A stretch of 64,000 nucleotides of DNA from positions 5,094,501 to 5,158,500 of the forward strand of contig NZ_CP046907.1 in assembly GCF_014083985.1 (NCBI RefSeq), in the 5' to 3' direction. Below the pieces are notes generated by a model. The model was not told the DNA's origin. It worked only from the letters and a program-made list of their open reading frames with translations, and did no database searches. This DNA comes from Streptomyces sp. SCUT-3. Its GTDB lineage: Bacteria; Actinomycetota; Actinomycetes; Streptomycetales; Streptomycetaceae. The position numbers were made by a program, and so were the translations under genes. This document shows positions 45,255 through 54,390 of this stretch, one piece after another (the first letter of the stretch is position 1; every line of letters starts with the position of its first letter).

Positions 45255-47702
45255 TCAGTACAGGTGCCCGGCCTGCTCGCGCAGGACCGTGCGCAGCCGG
45301 GTCGTCCGGGGCCGGGCCGGGACCTGCGCGACCGCGTGCTCCAGCGCCCGGTCCGCGCCGTGGACCACGGACAGGTGCCGCTCCCCGCGGCCGAAGGCCG
45401 TGTAGACCCACGCCCTGTCCAGCGCCCGGACCGCGTCCCCGGGCAGGACGACCACCACGGCGGGCCAGCGCATGCCGGCCGCCTGGTGCGCGGTGACCGC
45501 CCACCCGTGCCGCACCCGCCCCGCCTGCTCGCGGGGGACGACCACCTCGTGCCCGTCGCAGTCCAGGTGCAGGCCGTCCGCGTCGCCGGAGACCACCGTG
45601 CCCGGGAGAGTCCGCCCGGGAGCGGGCACGTACACCGCCAGGTCGCCCGGATCGAAGCCGCCGAACCGGCCGGGGCCGGGGTTCAGCCGGGCCTTGAGGG
45701 CGGCGTTGAGCACACGGGTGCCGGCGGCCCCGCCGTGGCCGGGCGTGACCACCCTGGTCCGCCCGGGCTCCACCCCGAACGCGCGGGGCACGGAGTCCGC
45801 CACCAGCTGCACCGTGCGGTGCACGGCCTCGCCCGCGTCCCGCACCGGGACGATCACGACCTCCCTGCCCGGCGCCTCGACCTGGTTCAGCTCCCCGATC
45901 CCGATGCCGGACACCAGCTCGCCGATCGGGCCGGGGTCGGGCGTGCGCGAGGCCACCTGCGGGCACACCCCGGACGCCAGCAGGTCGGCGAAGACCCGCC
46001 CGGCGCCGACCGACGCCAGCAGCGCGGGGTCGCCGCTGAACACCAGGTGCGCCCCGTCGGGGACGGACTCGACCAGGGTCGCGGCGGTCTCCACGTCCCA
46101 CTGCGGGGCGTCCACGACCACCAGCACGTCCAGCGCCAGGTTGCCGTCCTCGTCCCGGCCGGGGCCCTCGTGCCCGGACAGCAGCCCGCCCGCCGTCACC
46201 GCGGCACCGGCGTCGGCGCCCGCGGCGGACAGCAGGGCGGCCAGCCTGCGGCGGCTGTCCCCGGTGGCGGCCGCGGCCCACGCCCGCAGGCCCGCCGCGC
46301 GCGCCGCCGCGACCACCGCGACGGGCTCGGCACGGGCCGCGTCACCGCCGGTGTGCAGCACCACGCCGCTGCCGCCCACCGCCCGCAGCAGCTCGGACGC
46401 GGACGGCGTGCCCGCGGCGGAGGCCGCTTCCTCCCACGGCCCCGGATCCGGCTCGTGGGTGTTCAGCAGCCGCAGCAGGCCGTCGGCCAGGCTCTCCTCG
46501 GCGAGGGCGTAGCGGTCCAGCCCCACCAGGAGGCGGGTGGGGGGCTCCTCCTCGTCCTCCTCCCCGCCGTCACCGCCGGACGCGGAGCGGGCCGGGCGCC
46601 CGGAGGCCGGGCCGGTGGCCTCCAGCAGCTCGCGGAAGGCCAGCACCCGCCCGTTCTCCAGCGCGGCGCGCAGCGCCTCGTCCGGCTCGGGGACGGACCG
46701 CCGGCGCAGGGCGTCCAGCAGGGCCGGGGCCTCCAGCGCGGTGTGCCCGGCGAGGGCGGCCTGCTCCAGCAGCCACACGACGAGGGCATGCGCCCTGCGC
46801 GGGTCGTCGGGGCGGCAGTCGGCGCCCAGCAGCGCCCGGGCGAAGGCGTCGGCCTGCTCGGGCCGGACCTCCGGCACGGAGAGCAGGTGCCAAGGGTCCT
46901 CCTCCAGGACCGTCGCCGCACGCTCGCCCAGCGCGTCCACGGCCGGCCCGCCGAGGGCCTCCGGCGCGCCGCCGCGGGCGAGGAGCGCGGCGGCCCCGCG
47001 GACCGCCTCGCGGCGGGCGGCCTCCTCGTCCTCCGTGCGGCGCACGGGCCGGGGGACGGCGTCCGGGGCCGCGGGCGCAGGCGCGGGACGGGCCGGCGGA
47101 GCCGGCTGCGGCCGGTGCGCCGCCGTGCCGGGGCCGGCGGCGGGGTCGGTGCCGGTGCCGGTATCGGGGCGGTGGCCCGGCTCCTCCTCCGGTTCCTGCG
47201 TCGGCTCCTCCTGCGGCTCCTGCGGCTCCTGCGCGGTCCCGGTCTCCTCGGTTTCCTCGGGCGGGGCGCCTGCGGTGTCCGCGGCGGCGTTCTCGGCCTC
47301 CTCGCCGTTCTCCGCGGGGCCGGCGTCCCCGTTCTCCGCGGCGGCCCGGCGGGCCGCCTCCGCGGCGGCGGCCGGGCCCAGTTCCGCGGTGATCGCGGAG
47401 GTGCCCATGTCCCGGACGAACGCCGGGCGCTCGCCCCGCTCGACGGCCCGCACCGCGGCCAGCAGCTGCGCCGGGTCGGAGGGCGGAGCGACCTGGGCGG
47501 GGCGCCGCCGGGCGGCCCGGGCGGGACCGCCGGGGGCGGTGTTCCCGGGGGCGGCGGCGTCGGGTGCGGCGGTGCCGGGGTCTGCGGCTGCGTGCGGCGC
47601 GGCTCCGGGGGCGGCGGGTGCGTCCCCGCCCGGGGCCGGGCCGCCGGCGTGCCCGCCGGGGCCGCCCGTCGCGGCGTCCCGGTCCGTGCGGTCCGTGCTC
47701 AC
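45255..47702 (-). CDS. RecD2-like helicase-fold protein with degenerate Walker motifs
   Basis: An 815-residue protein with an N-terminal Ala/Pro/Glu-rich disordered region (to about 290), a helical region, then a RecD2/UvrD-like core. Conserved are the motif VFSGDPALLASVGAGRVFADLLASG (helicase motif III) and the UvrD_C_2 end GWAVTAHQAAGMRWPAVVVVL...VYTAFGRG. The Walker A position reads VVLHTGGDAARAEP instead of GGPGTGKT, and the Walker B DE reads VVVDAPQ. So ATP hydrolysis is doubtful. GTG 47702 overlaps the AKR gene stop by four bases. Confidence 0.8.
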   Translation of the reverse strand: MSTDRTDRDAATGGPGGHAGGPAPGGDAPAAPGAAPHAAADPGTAAPDAAAPGNTAPGGPARAARRRPAQVAPPSDPAQLLAAVRAVERGERPAFVRDMGTSAITAELGPAAAAEAARRAAAENGDAGPAENGEEAENAAADTAGAPPEETEETGTAQEPQEPQEEPTQEPEEEPGHRPDTGTGTDPAAGPGTAAHRPQPAPPARPAPAPAAPDAVPRPVRRTEDEEAARREAVRGAAALLARGGAPEALGGPAVDALGERAATVLEEDPWHLLSVPEVRPEQADAFARALLGADCRPDDPRRAHALVVWLLEQAALAGHTALEAPALLDALRRRSVPEPDEALRAALENGRVLAFRELLEATGPASGRPARSASGGDGGEEDEEEPPTRLLVGLDRYALAEESLADGLLRLLNTHEPDPGPWEEAASAAGTPSASELLRAVGGSGVVLHTGGDAARAEPVAVVAAARAAGLRAWAAAATGDSRRRLAALLSAAGADAGAAVTAGGLLSGHEGPGRDEDGNLALDVLVVVDAPQWDVETAATLVESVPDGAHLVFSGDPALLASVGAGRVFADLLASGVCPQVASRTPDPGPIGELVSGIGIGELNQVEAPGREVVIVPVRDAGEAVHRTVQLVADSVPRAFGVEPGRTRVVTPGHGGAAGTRVLNAALKARLNPGPGRFGGFDPGDLAVYVPAPGRTLPGTVVSGDADGLHLDCDGHEVVVPREQAGRVRHGWAVTAHQAAGMRWPAVVVVLPGDAVRALDRAWVYTAFGRGERHLSVVHGADRALEHAVAQVPARPRTTRLRTVLREQAGHLY

Positions 47703-48679
47703 AGCGTGCTCCAGTCGTGGTCGGGGTAGCGGTGCTCGGGCGCCGAGACGTCGTCGAGGGCCCGGCAGATCTCCACCGGAAGAGTAAGGTCCTCCACCGA
47801 CAGCGCCTCGGCCAGCTGTTCCGCCGTGCGCGCGCCGACGATCGGCGCGGTGACGCCGGGCCGGTCCCGCACCCAGGCCAGGGCGACCTGCAGCGGCGTG
47901 ACGGCCAGCCCGTCCGCGGCCGTGGCGACAGCGTCGACGACCCGGGCGGCCGCGTCGCCCAGGTAGGGCTCGACGAACCGGGCCAGGCGCTCCGAGGCGC
48001 CCCGCGAGTCCGCCGGGGTGCCCTTGCGGTACTTGCCGGTCAGCACCCCGCGCCCCAGCGGCGAGGAGGGCAGGAGCCCGACGCCCAGGTCGAGCGCCGC
48101 GGGCAGGACCTCCCGTTCGACGCCCCGCTGCAGCAGCGAGTACTCCATCTGCGTGCCCGCCAGCGGTGTCCGTCCCGGTCCGGCGAGCTGCCAGGCGGCG
48201 GCCTTGGCCAGCTGCCAGCCGCAGAAGCCGCAGACGCCGACGTAGCGGGCGCGCCCGGAGGAGACGGCGATGTCCAGGGCGTGGAGCGTCTCCTCCATGG
48301 GCGTGCCGGGATCGTAGGCGTGGACCTGCCACAGGTCGACGTGGTCGGTGCCCAGGCGGGCGAGCGAGGCGTCCAGGGCCGACAGCAGGTGGCCGCGGGA
48401 GGCGTCGTGGGGGCGTTCGGGGTCCGCCACGCTCCCGGCCTTGGTGGCCACCACCAGTTCGCCCCGGGGGACGAAGCCGTCGGTGAGCCGCCCGAGCAGG
48501 TACTCGGCGCGGCCGTCGCCGTAGACGTCGGCGGTGTCGACGAGGTCGCCGCCCGCGTCCAGGAACGCCTTCAGCTGCTCGGCGGCGTCCCGCTCGCTCG
48601 TGTCGCGCCCCCAGGTGAGCGTGCCGAGGCCGAGGCGGGAGACGCGCAGGCCGGTCCGTCCCAGGTGCCTTGTCTCCAT
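47699..48679 (-). CDS. Aldo/keto reductase
   Basis: A 326-residue NADPH-dependent reductase with TIM-barrel fold. The catalytic tetrad is visible: Asp in DTADVYGDG and Tyr within it, Lys in VVATKAGS, His in WQVHAYD. The motif VGVCGFCGWQL follows. It reduces an aldehyde or ketone; the substrate is unknown. The ATG at 48679 is used. Its stop overlaps the GTG of the RecD2-like gene, so the two genes are translationally coupled although functionally unlike. Confidence 0.93.
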   Translation of the reverse strand: METRHLGRTGLRVSRLGLGTLTWGRDTSERDAAEQLKAFLDAGGDLVDTADVYGDGRAEYLLGRLTDGFVPRGELVVATKAGSVADPERPHDASRGHLLSALDASLARLGTDHVDLWQVHAYDPGTPMEETLHALDIAVSSGRARYVGVCGFCGWQLAKAAAWQLAGPGRTPLAGTQMEYSLLQRGVEREVLPAALDLGVGLLPSSPLGRGVLTGKYRKGTPADSRGASERLARFVEPYLGDAAARVVDAVATAADGLAVTPLQVALAWVRDRPGVTAPIVGARTAEQLAEALSVEDLTLPVEICRALDDVSAPEHRYPDHDWSTL

Positions 48680-48802
48680 GCCCGCCGAGACTACCGACGC
48701 CGGGCCCGCGGCCGGGTGAAGCGGGACGGCGCGGCAGGACGTGACCGGACAGACAGGCTGAGCGCCCGCTTTCCTGCGCTACAGTCCGGGGAAACGTAGG
48801 CG

Positions 48803-48816
48803 TTACCGATCAGTAA
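48803..48816. promoter_or_regulatory. Palindrome TTACCGATCAGTAA upstream of the LLM gene
   Basis: A 14-bp near-perfect palindrome (arms TTACYGATC), 10 bp before the start codon of the LLM oxidoreductase and directly before its Shine-Dalgarno. The left half (ACCGA-CAGT) resembles the TetR consensus, but the spacing differs. Confidence 0.4.
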
Positions 48817-48826
48817 GGGGAGCGGC

Positions 48827-49879
48827 ATGCGGCTCGGGATCAACCTCGGTTACTGGGGTGCCGGGATGGACGCGGACAACCTCGCCGTCGCCCGGGAGGC
48901 GGACCGCCTGGGCTACTCGGTCTGCTGGGCCGCCGAGGCGTACGGCTCGGACGCGGCCACCGTGCTCGCCTGGGTCGCGGCGCAGACGGAGCGCATCGAC
49001 ATCGGCTCGGCGATCTTCCAGATCCCCGCGCGCACCCCCGCGATGACCGCGATGACCGCCGCCACCCTCGACACGCTCTCCGGCGGCCGGTTCCGGCTCG
49101 GCCTGGGCGTCTCCGGCCCGCAGGTCTCCGAGGGCTGGTACGGGGTCAAGTTCGACAAGCCCCTGGCCCGCACCCGCGAGTACGTGGAGATCGTCCGCAA
49201 GGCGATGTCCCGTGAGCGGCTGGTCCACGAGGGCGAGCACTGGACGCTCCCGCTGCCCGGCGGCCCCGGCAAGCCGCTCAAGCTGACCGTCCACCCGGTG
49301 CGCGAGCGCGTCCCCGTCTACATCGCCGCGATCGGCCCGAAGAACCTCGAGCAGACGGGCGAGATCGCCGACGGCGCCCTGCTCCTGTTCTTCGCCCCCG
49401 AGCAGGCGGAGGAGACCACGCTCGCCCCGCTGCGCGCCGGCCGCGAGAAGGCGGGGAAGACCCTCGATGGCTTCGACGTGGTGCCGACCGTGCCGATGGC
49501 GATCGGCGACGACGTCTCCGGGCTCGCCGACATGTTCCGCCCCTACACCGCGCTGTACGTGGGCGGCATGGGCAGCCGCAAGCAGAACTTCTACAACCGG
49601 CTCGCCGCCCGCATGGGCTACGAGAAGGAGGCCGCCGAGATCCAGGACAAGTACCTGGCCGGGGACAAGGACGGCGCCGCGGCCGCCGTGCCGCGCGAAC
49701 TGATCGACTCCACCTCCCTGCTGGGCCCGATGGAGCGGATCTCCGACCGCATGCAGGCCTACGCGCAGGCCGGCGTCACCACGCTGACGATCACCCCGGC
49801 CGGGTTCACCCTGGACGAGCGGATCGCCGCGCTGCGCACCGGCGTTGAGGCGCTGGAGCGGGCCGGCCTGGCCGAGTAG
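48827..49879 (+). CDS. LLM class F420-dependent oxidoreductase
   Basis: A 350-residue luciferase-fold (TIM-barrel) oxidoreductase. Beginning RLGINLGYWGAGMDADNLA, and with ARTPAMTAMTAATLDTLSGGRFRLGLGVSGPQVSEGWYG and VPVYIAAIGPKNLEQTGEIADG, it is the type that uses cofactor F420 in actinobacteria. The substrate is unknown. ATG 48827 follows AAGGGGAG. Monocistronic, with an upstream palindrome and a downstream hairpin. Confidence 0.92.
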   Translation: MRLGINLGYWGAGMDADNLAVAREADRLGYSVCWAAEAYGSDAATVLAWVAAQTERIDIGSAIFQIPARTPAMTAMTAATLDTLSGGRFRLGLGVSGPQVSEGWYGVKFDKPLARTREYVEIVRKAMSRERLVHEGEHWTLPLPGGPGKPLKLTVHPVRERVPVYIAAIGPKNLEQTGEIADGALLLFFAPEQAEETTLAPLRAGREKAGKTLDGFDVVPTVPMAIGDDVSGLADMFRPYTALYVGGMGSRKQNFYNRLAARMGYEKEAAEIQDKYLAGDKDGAAAAVPRELIDSTSLLGPMERISDRMQAYAQAGVTTLTITPAGFTLDERIAALRTGVEALERAGLAE

Positions 49880-49888
49880 CCGGGCGGC

Positions 49889-49917
49889 GGGCGCGCCGCG
49901 CGGTCCGCGGCGCGCCC
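49889..49917. terminator. Stem-loop between convergent genes
   Basis: A perfect 12-bp inverted repeat GGGCGCGCCGCG/CGCGGCGCGCCC with 5-nt loop, 10 bp after the LLM gene stop. Confidence 0.6.
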
Positions 49918-49959
49918 CGTACGGCCGGGCCCCGTACGGCCGGGCCCCGTACGGCCGGG
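49915..49959. repeat. 15-bp tandem repeat, three perfect copies
   Basis: Three units of CCCCGTACGGCCGGG between the convergent LLM and hypothetical genes. Each contains the palindrome CCGTACGG. Confidence 0.88.
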
Positions 49960-50024
49960 GCCGGCGAACCGGGCCCGTGAACCGGGCCGGGTGCCGGACG
50001 GCCCGGCTACGGGGTCCGGCCGGG

Positions 50025-50636
50025 TCAGTTCGGGACGAGCCGGCCCATCAGCCGGCCGAACTCGATCAGCCGCCTCACCTGCCCGGGCCCGCCGTCCTCC
50101 AGCGACTTGCTGAACCGGAACGCCTCGGGCCGGAAGCGCGCCCCGGAGACCGGGCCGTCGGGCTCGGCCGAGACCGCGCTGATCTCCTGCGGGGTGGCGG
50201 TGGCCAGCACCAGGTAGACCCCGCGGTCCACGCGCCGGCCCTGTTCGTCGCGGCCGACCAGCGTGCGCATCCCCACGTGCCCGATGGCGCTGAGCGGCAG
50301 CACCTGCACGGAGGAGTCCAGGACGGTGCCGCCGGGCGCCCCGGACTCCGACACCTCCTCGCTGTGCCACAGCACCAGCCGCCGGCCGTCGCACACCGCG
50401 GCCTCCTGCCACACCGAGGCGCCGGCCTCGGAGAGGTCGACCACCCGCTCCAGCGTGAAACCGCGCACCCGGCGGCGGTCGACGACCCCGAAGACCGCCT
50501 CGACGGCCACGTCGGCGTGGAGGAAGTAGGCGCGGGCGGCGTCCTCGAGGCGCTCGTAGGGCGACCAGTCCGAGCCCGCCGGACCGAGCCGCCGCGCCGA
50601 CGGCCTGCTCCTCGTGGCCTTGCTGAACATGTCCAC
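50025..50636 (-). CDS. Conserved hypothetical protein
   Basis: A 203-residue protein of alternating beta-strands with no family that I recognise. Notable stretches are RAYFLHADVAVEAVFGVVDRRRVRGFTLERVVDLSEAG and ARFRPEAFRFSKSLEDGG. The start is GTG 50636 or ATG 50630; the region upstream has AGGTGGAC. Transcribed toward the LLM gene. The compact, strand-rich layout suggests a small ligand-binding or sporulation-related protein, but that is speculation. Confidence 0.7.
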   Translation of the reverse strand: MDMFSKATRSRPSARRLGPAGSDWSPYERLEDAARAYFLHADVAVEAVFGVVDRRRVRGFTLERVVDLSEAGASVWQEAAVCDGRRLVLWHSEEVSESGAPGGTVLDSSVQVLPLSAIGHVGMRTLVGRDEQGRRVDRGVYLVLATATPQEISAVSAEPDGPVSGARFRPEAFRFSKSLEDGGPGQVRRLIEFGRLMGRLVPN

Positions 50637-50902
50637 CTGTCTCGCGTCCCCGTCCCGGCGTCCCCTCGTTCTGTCTTTGCACCTTACCCAGCGCCGTGCT
50701 GACGCGGTGTCGGAGGCGGGCGGCGGGAAGGGGGCCTGCGGGACGGAGGTGACGGCGGGGAAGTCCCGCGGCCGTGGTGGGGGCCCGGGGTGTCCTCCCC
50801 GCCACGGCCGTCGACACCGTCAACGCGCGGGCCCGCCGCGGGGTTACGGGGCGGGGGCCGCAGCGGGGGCGTGGGCGGGGGTGGAGGCGGGGGCGGGCGG
50901 GG

Positions 50903-51886
50903 TCACAGCCAGCCGCGCCGCTTGAGGAACCGGAAGAGGCCCAGGCACGCCGCGGCGATCACGGCCAGCACCGCCGGGTAGCCCCAGGGCGAGCGGAGTT
51001 CGGGCATGTGCTCGAAGTTCATCCCGTACAGGCCGGCGATCATCGTGGGGACCGCCGCCATGGCCGCCCAGGCCGAGATCTTGCGCATGTCGTCGTTCTG
51101 CCGTACCCCCAGCTGCGCCAGGTGCGCGCCCAGGATGTCGGACAGCAGCCGGTCCAGCCCCTCGACCTGCTCGTTCGCCCGGGTCAGGTGGTCGCCGACG
51201 TCCCGGAAGAACGGGTGCACGTCGGCCCCGACGAACGGCAGCCCGGGCCCGGACAGACGGGCCACCGGATCGGCCAGCGGCCCGGTGGCCCGGCGGAACT
51301 CCAGCACCTGGCGCTTGAACGAGTAGATCCGGCCCACCAGGTCCGCCCCGGTCCCCCCGCCGGGGGCGAAGACGTCGGCCTCCAGCTCCTCCAGGTCCAC
51401 CTGCAGCTCCGCCGCCACCTCCAGGTAGTCGTCGACGACGGCGTCCCCGATCGCGTACATCACGGCGGTCGGCCCGTGCCGGAGCACCTCGGGCTCCTGC
51501 TCCAGGCGCCGGCGGACCTCCGTCAGCGGGCTGCCCCCGCCGTGCCGGACGGTCACCACGAAGGAGTCGCCGAGGAACACCATCAGCTCGCCGGTGGTCA
51601 CCCTGGCCCGCCGGTCGTCGTACACCGCCGGTTTGAGCACCAGGAACAGCGAGTCGTCGTACACCTCCAGCTTCGGCCGCTGGTGCGCCCGCAGCGCGTC
51701 CTCCACGGCCAGCGGGTGCAGCCCGAACTCGCTGGTGATCAGGTCGAACTCCTCGGGGGTCGGCTCGTGCAGCCCCACCCACAGGAAGGCGCCGCCGTCG
51801 TCCCTGGCCTCGTCGAGGGCGTCCGAGAGGTCCCCGGGCCCCTCGGCCCGCCGGCCGTCCCGGTAGATGGCGCAGTCCACGATCAC
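50903..51886 (-). CDS. corA: CorA family magnesium/cobalt transporter
   Basis: A 327-residue CorA channel. The cytoplasmic domain (FLWVGLHEPTPEEFDLI..., HPLAVEDAL) and long helix precede two C-terminal membrane segments; the first ends in the pore signature YGMNFEHMPEL and the second is AVLAVIAAACLGLFRFL. It takes up Mg2+ (and Co2+). GTG at 51886 with GGAAG upstream; the next GTG, two codons on, is an alternative. Divergent from the phosphatase gene at 51968. Confidence 0.93.
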   Translation of the reverse strand: MIVDCAIYRDGRRAEGPGDLSDALDEARDDGGAFLWVGLHEPTPEEFDLITSEFGLHPLAVEDALRAHQRPKLEVYDDSLFLVLKPAVYDDRRARVTTGELMVFLGDSFVVTVRHGGGSPLTEVRRRLEQEPEVLRHGPTAVMYAIGDAVVDDYLEVAAELQVDLEELEADVFAPGGGTGADLVGRIYSFKRQVLEFRRATGPLADPVARLSGPGLPFVGADVHPFFRDVGDHLTRANEQVEGLDRLLSDILGAHLAQLGVRQNDDMRKISAWAAMAAVPTMIAGLYGMNFEHMPELRSPWGYPAVLAVIAAACLGLFRFLKRRGWL

Positions 51887-51967
51887 CCTGGCATTCTTCC
51901 GCCCCCCGCGGCGCTCACACATCCCGGCCCCGGCCGCCCGGGCCGGGAACGGCCTAAGGTGGTCCCC

Positions 51968-52675
51968 ATGCCCACCGTGCTGCTCCTTCGACACGGCCGT
52001 TCCACGGCCAACACCTCGGGAGTCCTGGCCGGCTGCGCCCCCGGGGTCGCCCTCGACGACCGGGGCCGGGAGCAGGCCGCGGCCCTCCCCGCCCGGCTCG
52101 CCGGACTGCCGCTCGCAGCGGTGGTCACCAGCCCCCTGCAGCGCTGCCGCGAGACCGTCCGGCCCCTGCTCGACACCCGCCCCGGCCTGCCCCTGCACAC
52201 GGAGGAGCGCCTGGGGGAGTGCCGCTACGGGGACTGGACCGGCCGCAAGCTGAGCGAGCTGGCGGACGAGCCCCTGTGGCGGACCGTGCAGCACCACCCC
52301 TCCGCGGCGGTCTTCCCCGGCCCCGACGGCGAGTCCGTGCGGGAGATGTCGGCCCGCGCGGTCGCCGCGGTGCGGGACTGGAACCTGAGCGTCGAGGAGG
52401 AGGCCGGGCCGGGCGCCCTGTACGCGGTGTGCACCCACGGCGACGTCATCAAGGCCCTGGTGGCCGACGCGCTGGGCATGCACCTGGACCTGTTCCAGCG
52501 GATCTCCGTCGACCCCTGCTCGGTCACCGCGATCCGCTACACCCCGCTGCGGCCGTTCCTGCTCAGGCTGGGCGACACCGGGGACCTGACCGGCCTGCTC
52601 CCGCCGCCGGCCGCCGCCGAGGACCCCACGGAGGCGGGCGACGCGGCAGTGGGCGGCGGTGCCGGCGCGCCGTGA
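51968..52675 (+). CDS. Histidine phosphatase family protein (MSMEG_4193 type)
   Basis: A 235-residue phosphoglycerate-mutase-like phosphatase with the RHG motif LLLRHGRSTANTSG, the second arginine in VVTSPLQRCRETV, and the second His in VCTHGDVIKAL. From memory it belongs to the MSMEG_4193 group, always upstream of DUF3090 and the SCO1664 family in actinobacteria. Its substrate is unknown. ATG 51968 follows AAGGTGG. First gene of the conserved block that ends in mshC and parJ. Confidence 0.93.
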   Translation: MPTVLLLRHGRSTANTSGVLAGCAPGVALDDRGREQAAALPARLAGLPLAAVVTSPLQRCRETVRPLLDTRPGLPLHTEERLGECRYGDWTGRKLSELADEPLWRTVQHHPSAAVFPGPDGESVREMSARAVAAVRDWNLSVEEEAGPGALYAVCTHGDVIKALVADALGMHLDLFQRISVDPCSVTAIRYTPLRPFLLRLGDTGDLTGLLPPPAAAEDPTEAGDAAVGGGAGAP

Positions 52676-52788
52676 TCAGCTTCCGCAGTAGGGTGGCGGG
52701 GCCGGGGTGCCCGGGCCGGTCGACGGCGCGCGGCCGCCGGCGACCGGGAAGTTGAACGAACCGACGTATCGAGCAATCGGAGCAGGAC

Positions 52789-53388
52789 GTGCCCCGTCAG
52801 GTCTTCTTCTACGACCCGCCGGACCGGTTCGTCGCCGGGACGGTGGGCCAGCCGGGCCAGCGCGCCTTCTACCTCCAGGCCAGCGGCGGCGGCCGCGTCA
52901 CGAGCGTGGCCCTGGAGAAGGCACAGGTCGAAGCGCTCGCCGAGCGCGTGGACGAACTGCTCGACGAGGTCGTGCGGCGCTCCGGCGGCACGTCCGCGGT
53001 GCCCGCCGTGGCACCGGCCGAGCTGGCCGACACCGCCCCGCTGCAGATGCCCGTCGACGAGGAGTTCCGCGTCGGCACCATGGCCCTGGCCTGGGACGGC
53101 GACAGCGAGAAGCTGATCGTCGAGGCGCAGGAGCTGGTGGAGATCGACCTCGGCGAGGAGGGGACCGCCGAGGACCTCGAGGAGGCCGAGGAGAGGCTCC
53201 TCGAGGACGACGAGAACGGCCCGTCGATGCTGCGCGTCACCCTCACCGGCGCCCAGGCCCGCTCCTTCGCCAAGCGCGCCCTCGACCTCGTCGCGGCCGG
53301 CCGCCCGCCGTGCCCCCTGTGCAGCCTGCCGCTCGATCCGGAAGGACACGTATGCCCGCGCCAGAACGGGTACCGGCGGGGGGCCTGA
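52789..53388 (+). CDS. DUF3090 family protein
   Basis: A 199-residue protein that begins RQVFFYDPPDRFVAGTVGQPGQRAFYLQA, the DUF3090 signature, and ends with a zinc-finger-like CPLCSLPLDPEGHVCPR. Function unknown; it always travels with the histidine phosphatase and SCO1664 genes. GTG 52789 follows GAGCAGGAC. It overlaps the next gene by 37 bp, so translation is coupled. Confidence 0.93.
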   Translation: MPRQVFFYDPPDRFVAGTVGQPGQRAFYLQASGGGRVTSVALEKAQVEALAERVDELLDEVVRRSGGTSAVPAVAPAELADTAPLQMPVDEEFRVGTMALAWDGDSEKLIVEAQELVEIDLGEEGTAEDLEEAEERLLEDDENGPSMLRVTLTGAQARSFAKRALDLVAAGRPPCPLCSLPLDPEGHVCPRQNGYRRGA

Positions 53389-54248
53389 CCCCCGCCGGCA
53401 CGGCCGCCGGGGCGGACCACGGCGCCGCCGCCCCGGGCGGGGAGCCCCGCGCCGCCGGTGGCACCGGCCCGGACCCGCACGAGCTGCTGCGCCGCGGAGA
53501 GCTGGAGGTGCGCGGCCGGCTGCACGCCTCCTCCAACTCCGCGCTGTACTGCGAGGCCCGGCTCGACGGCGCCGAGGCGGCCTGCGTCTACAAGCCGGTG
53601 GCGGGGGAGCGGCCCCTGTGGGACTTCCCCGACGGCACCCTGGCCCGCCGCGAGGTCGCCGCCCACCTGGTCTCCGAGGCCACCGGCTGGGACCTGATAC
53701 CCCCCACCGTGCTGCGCGACGGCCCCTACGGCGAGGGCATGTGCCAGCTGTGGATCGAGACCGACCCGCAGGCCGCGCTGCTCGCCCTCGTCGATGCCGA
53801 CGAACCCGGCCCCGGCTGGAAGGCCGTCGGCCTCGCCCAGGTCGACGCGGACCGCACCGCGCTGCTGGTGCACGCCGACGACCCGCGGCTGCGCCGCCTG
53901 GCGGTCCTCGACGCGGTGATCAACAACGCCGACCGCAAGGGCGGCCACCTGCTGCCCACCCCCGACGGCCGGCTGTACGCCATCGACCACGGCATCACCT
54001 TCGCAGTCGAGGACAAACTGCGCACCCTGCTGTGGGGATGGGCCGGCGAGCCCCTGCCCGGGGAGATCCGCGAGGTGCTGGAGAAGCTGCGCACCGAACT
54101 GGACGGGCCGCTGGGCGAACGGCTGGACGGGCTGCTCGCCCCGCAGGAGGTCGAGGCCACCCGGCGGCGCGTCGCGGAGCTGCTGCGCACCGGGCTGCAC
54201 CCCGGCCCGCCCGACGACCGCCCCGCGGTGCCCTGGCCGCCGGTCTGA
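53352..54248 (+). CDS. SCO1664 family protein (PI3/4-kinase-like fold)
   Basis: A 298-residue protein with a flexible first 40 residues and a kinase-like core: SSNSALYCEARLDGAEAACVYKPVAGERPLWDFP, DAVINNADRKGGHLL (catalytic-loop-like) and YAIDHGITFAVED (metal-motif-like). The family resembles phosphatidylinositol-3/4-kinases and protein kinases. The substrate is unknown. Overlaps DUF3090 by 37 bp. In most streptomycetes mshC follows directly; here a two-component system comes between. Confidence 0.92.
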   Translation: MPAPERVPAGGLTPAGTAAGADHGAAAPGGEPRAAGGTGPDPHELLRRGELEVRGRLHASSNSALYCEARLDGAEAACVYKPVAGERPLWDFPDGTLARREVAAHLVSEATGWDLIPPTVLRDGPYGEGMCQLWIETDPQAALLALVDADEPGPGWKAVGLAQVDADRTALLVHADDPRLRRLAVLDAVINNADRKGGHLLPTPDGRLYAIDHGITFAVEDKLRTLLWGWAGEPLPGEIREVLEKLRTELDGPLGERLDGLLAPQEVEATRRRVAELLRTGLHPGPPDDRPAVPWPPV

Positions 54249-54390
54249 CACCTCGCGCGGGCCCCGCACCGCTCCCGCCCCCGCCCGCGCCGGGCCCGTC
54301 CCCGCACGCGCACACGCCCGCGACCGGTACGGCGAGGACTGGACTTTCGGCAGTGTCGGCCGGACCCCTCCGGGCCCTACCGTCGCGTCC

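Noticed and set aside
48803-48816. Member of the CATACCG TetR regulon
   Set aside because: Only the left half resembles the consensus and the arm spacing differs; listed as a separate palindrome.
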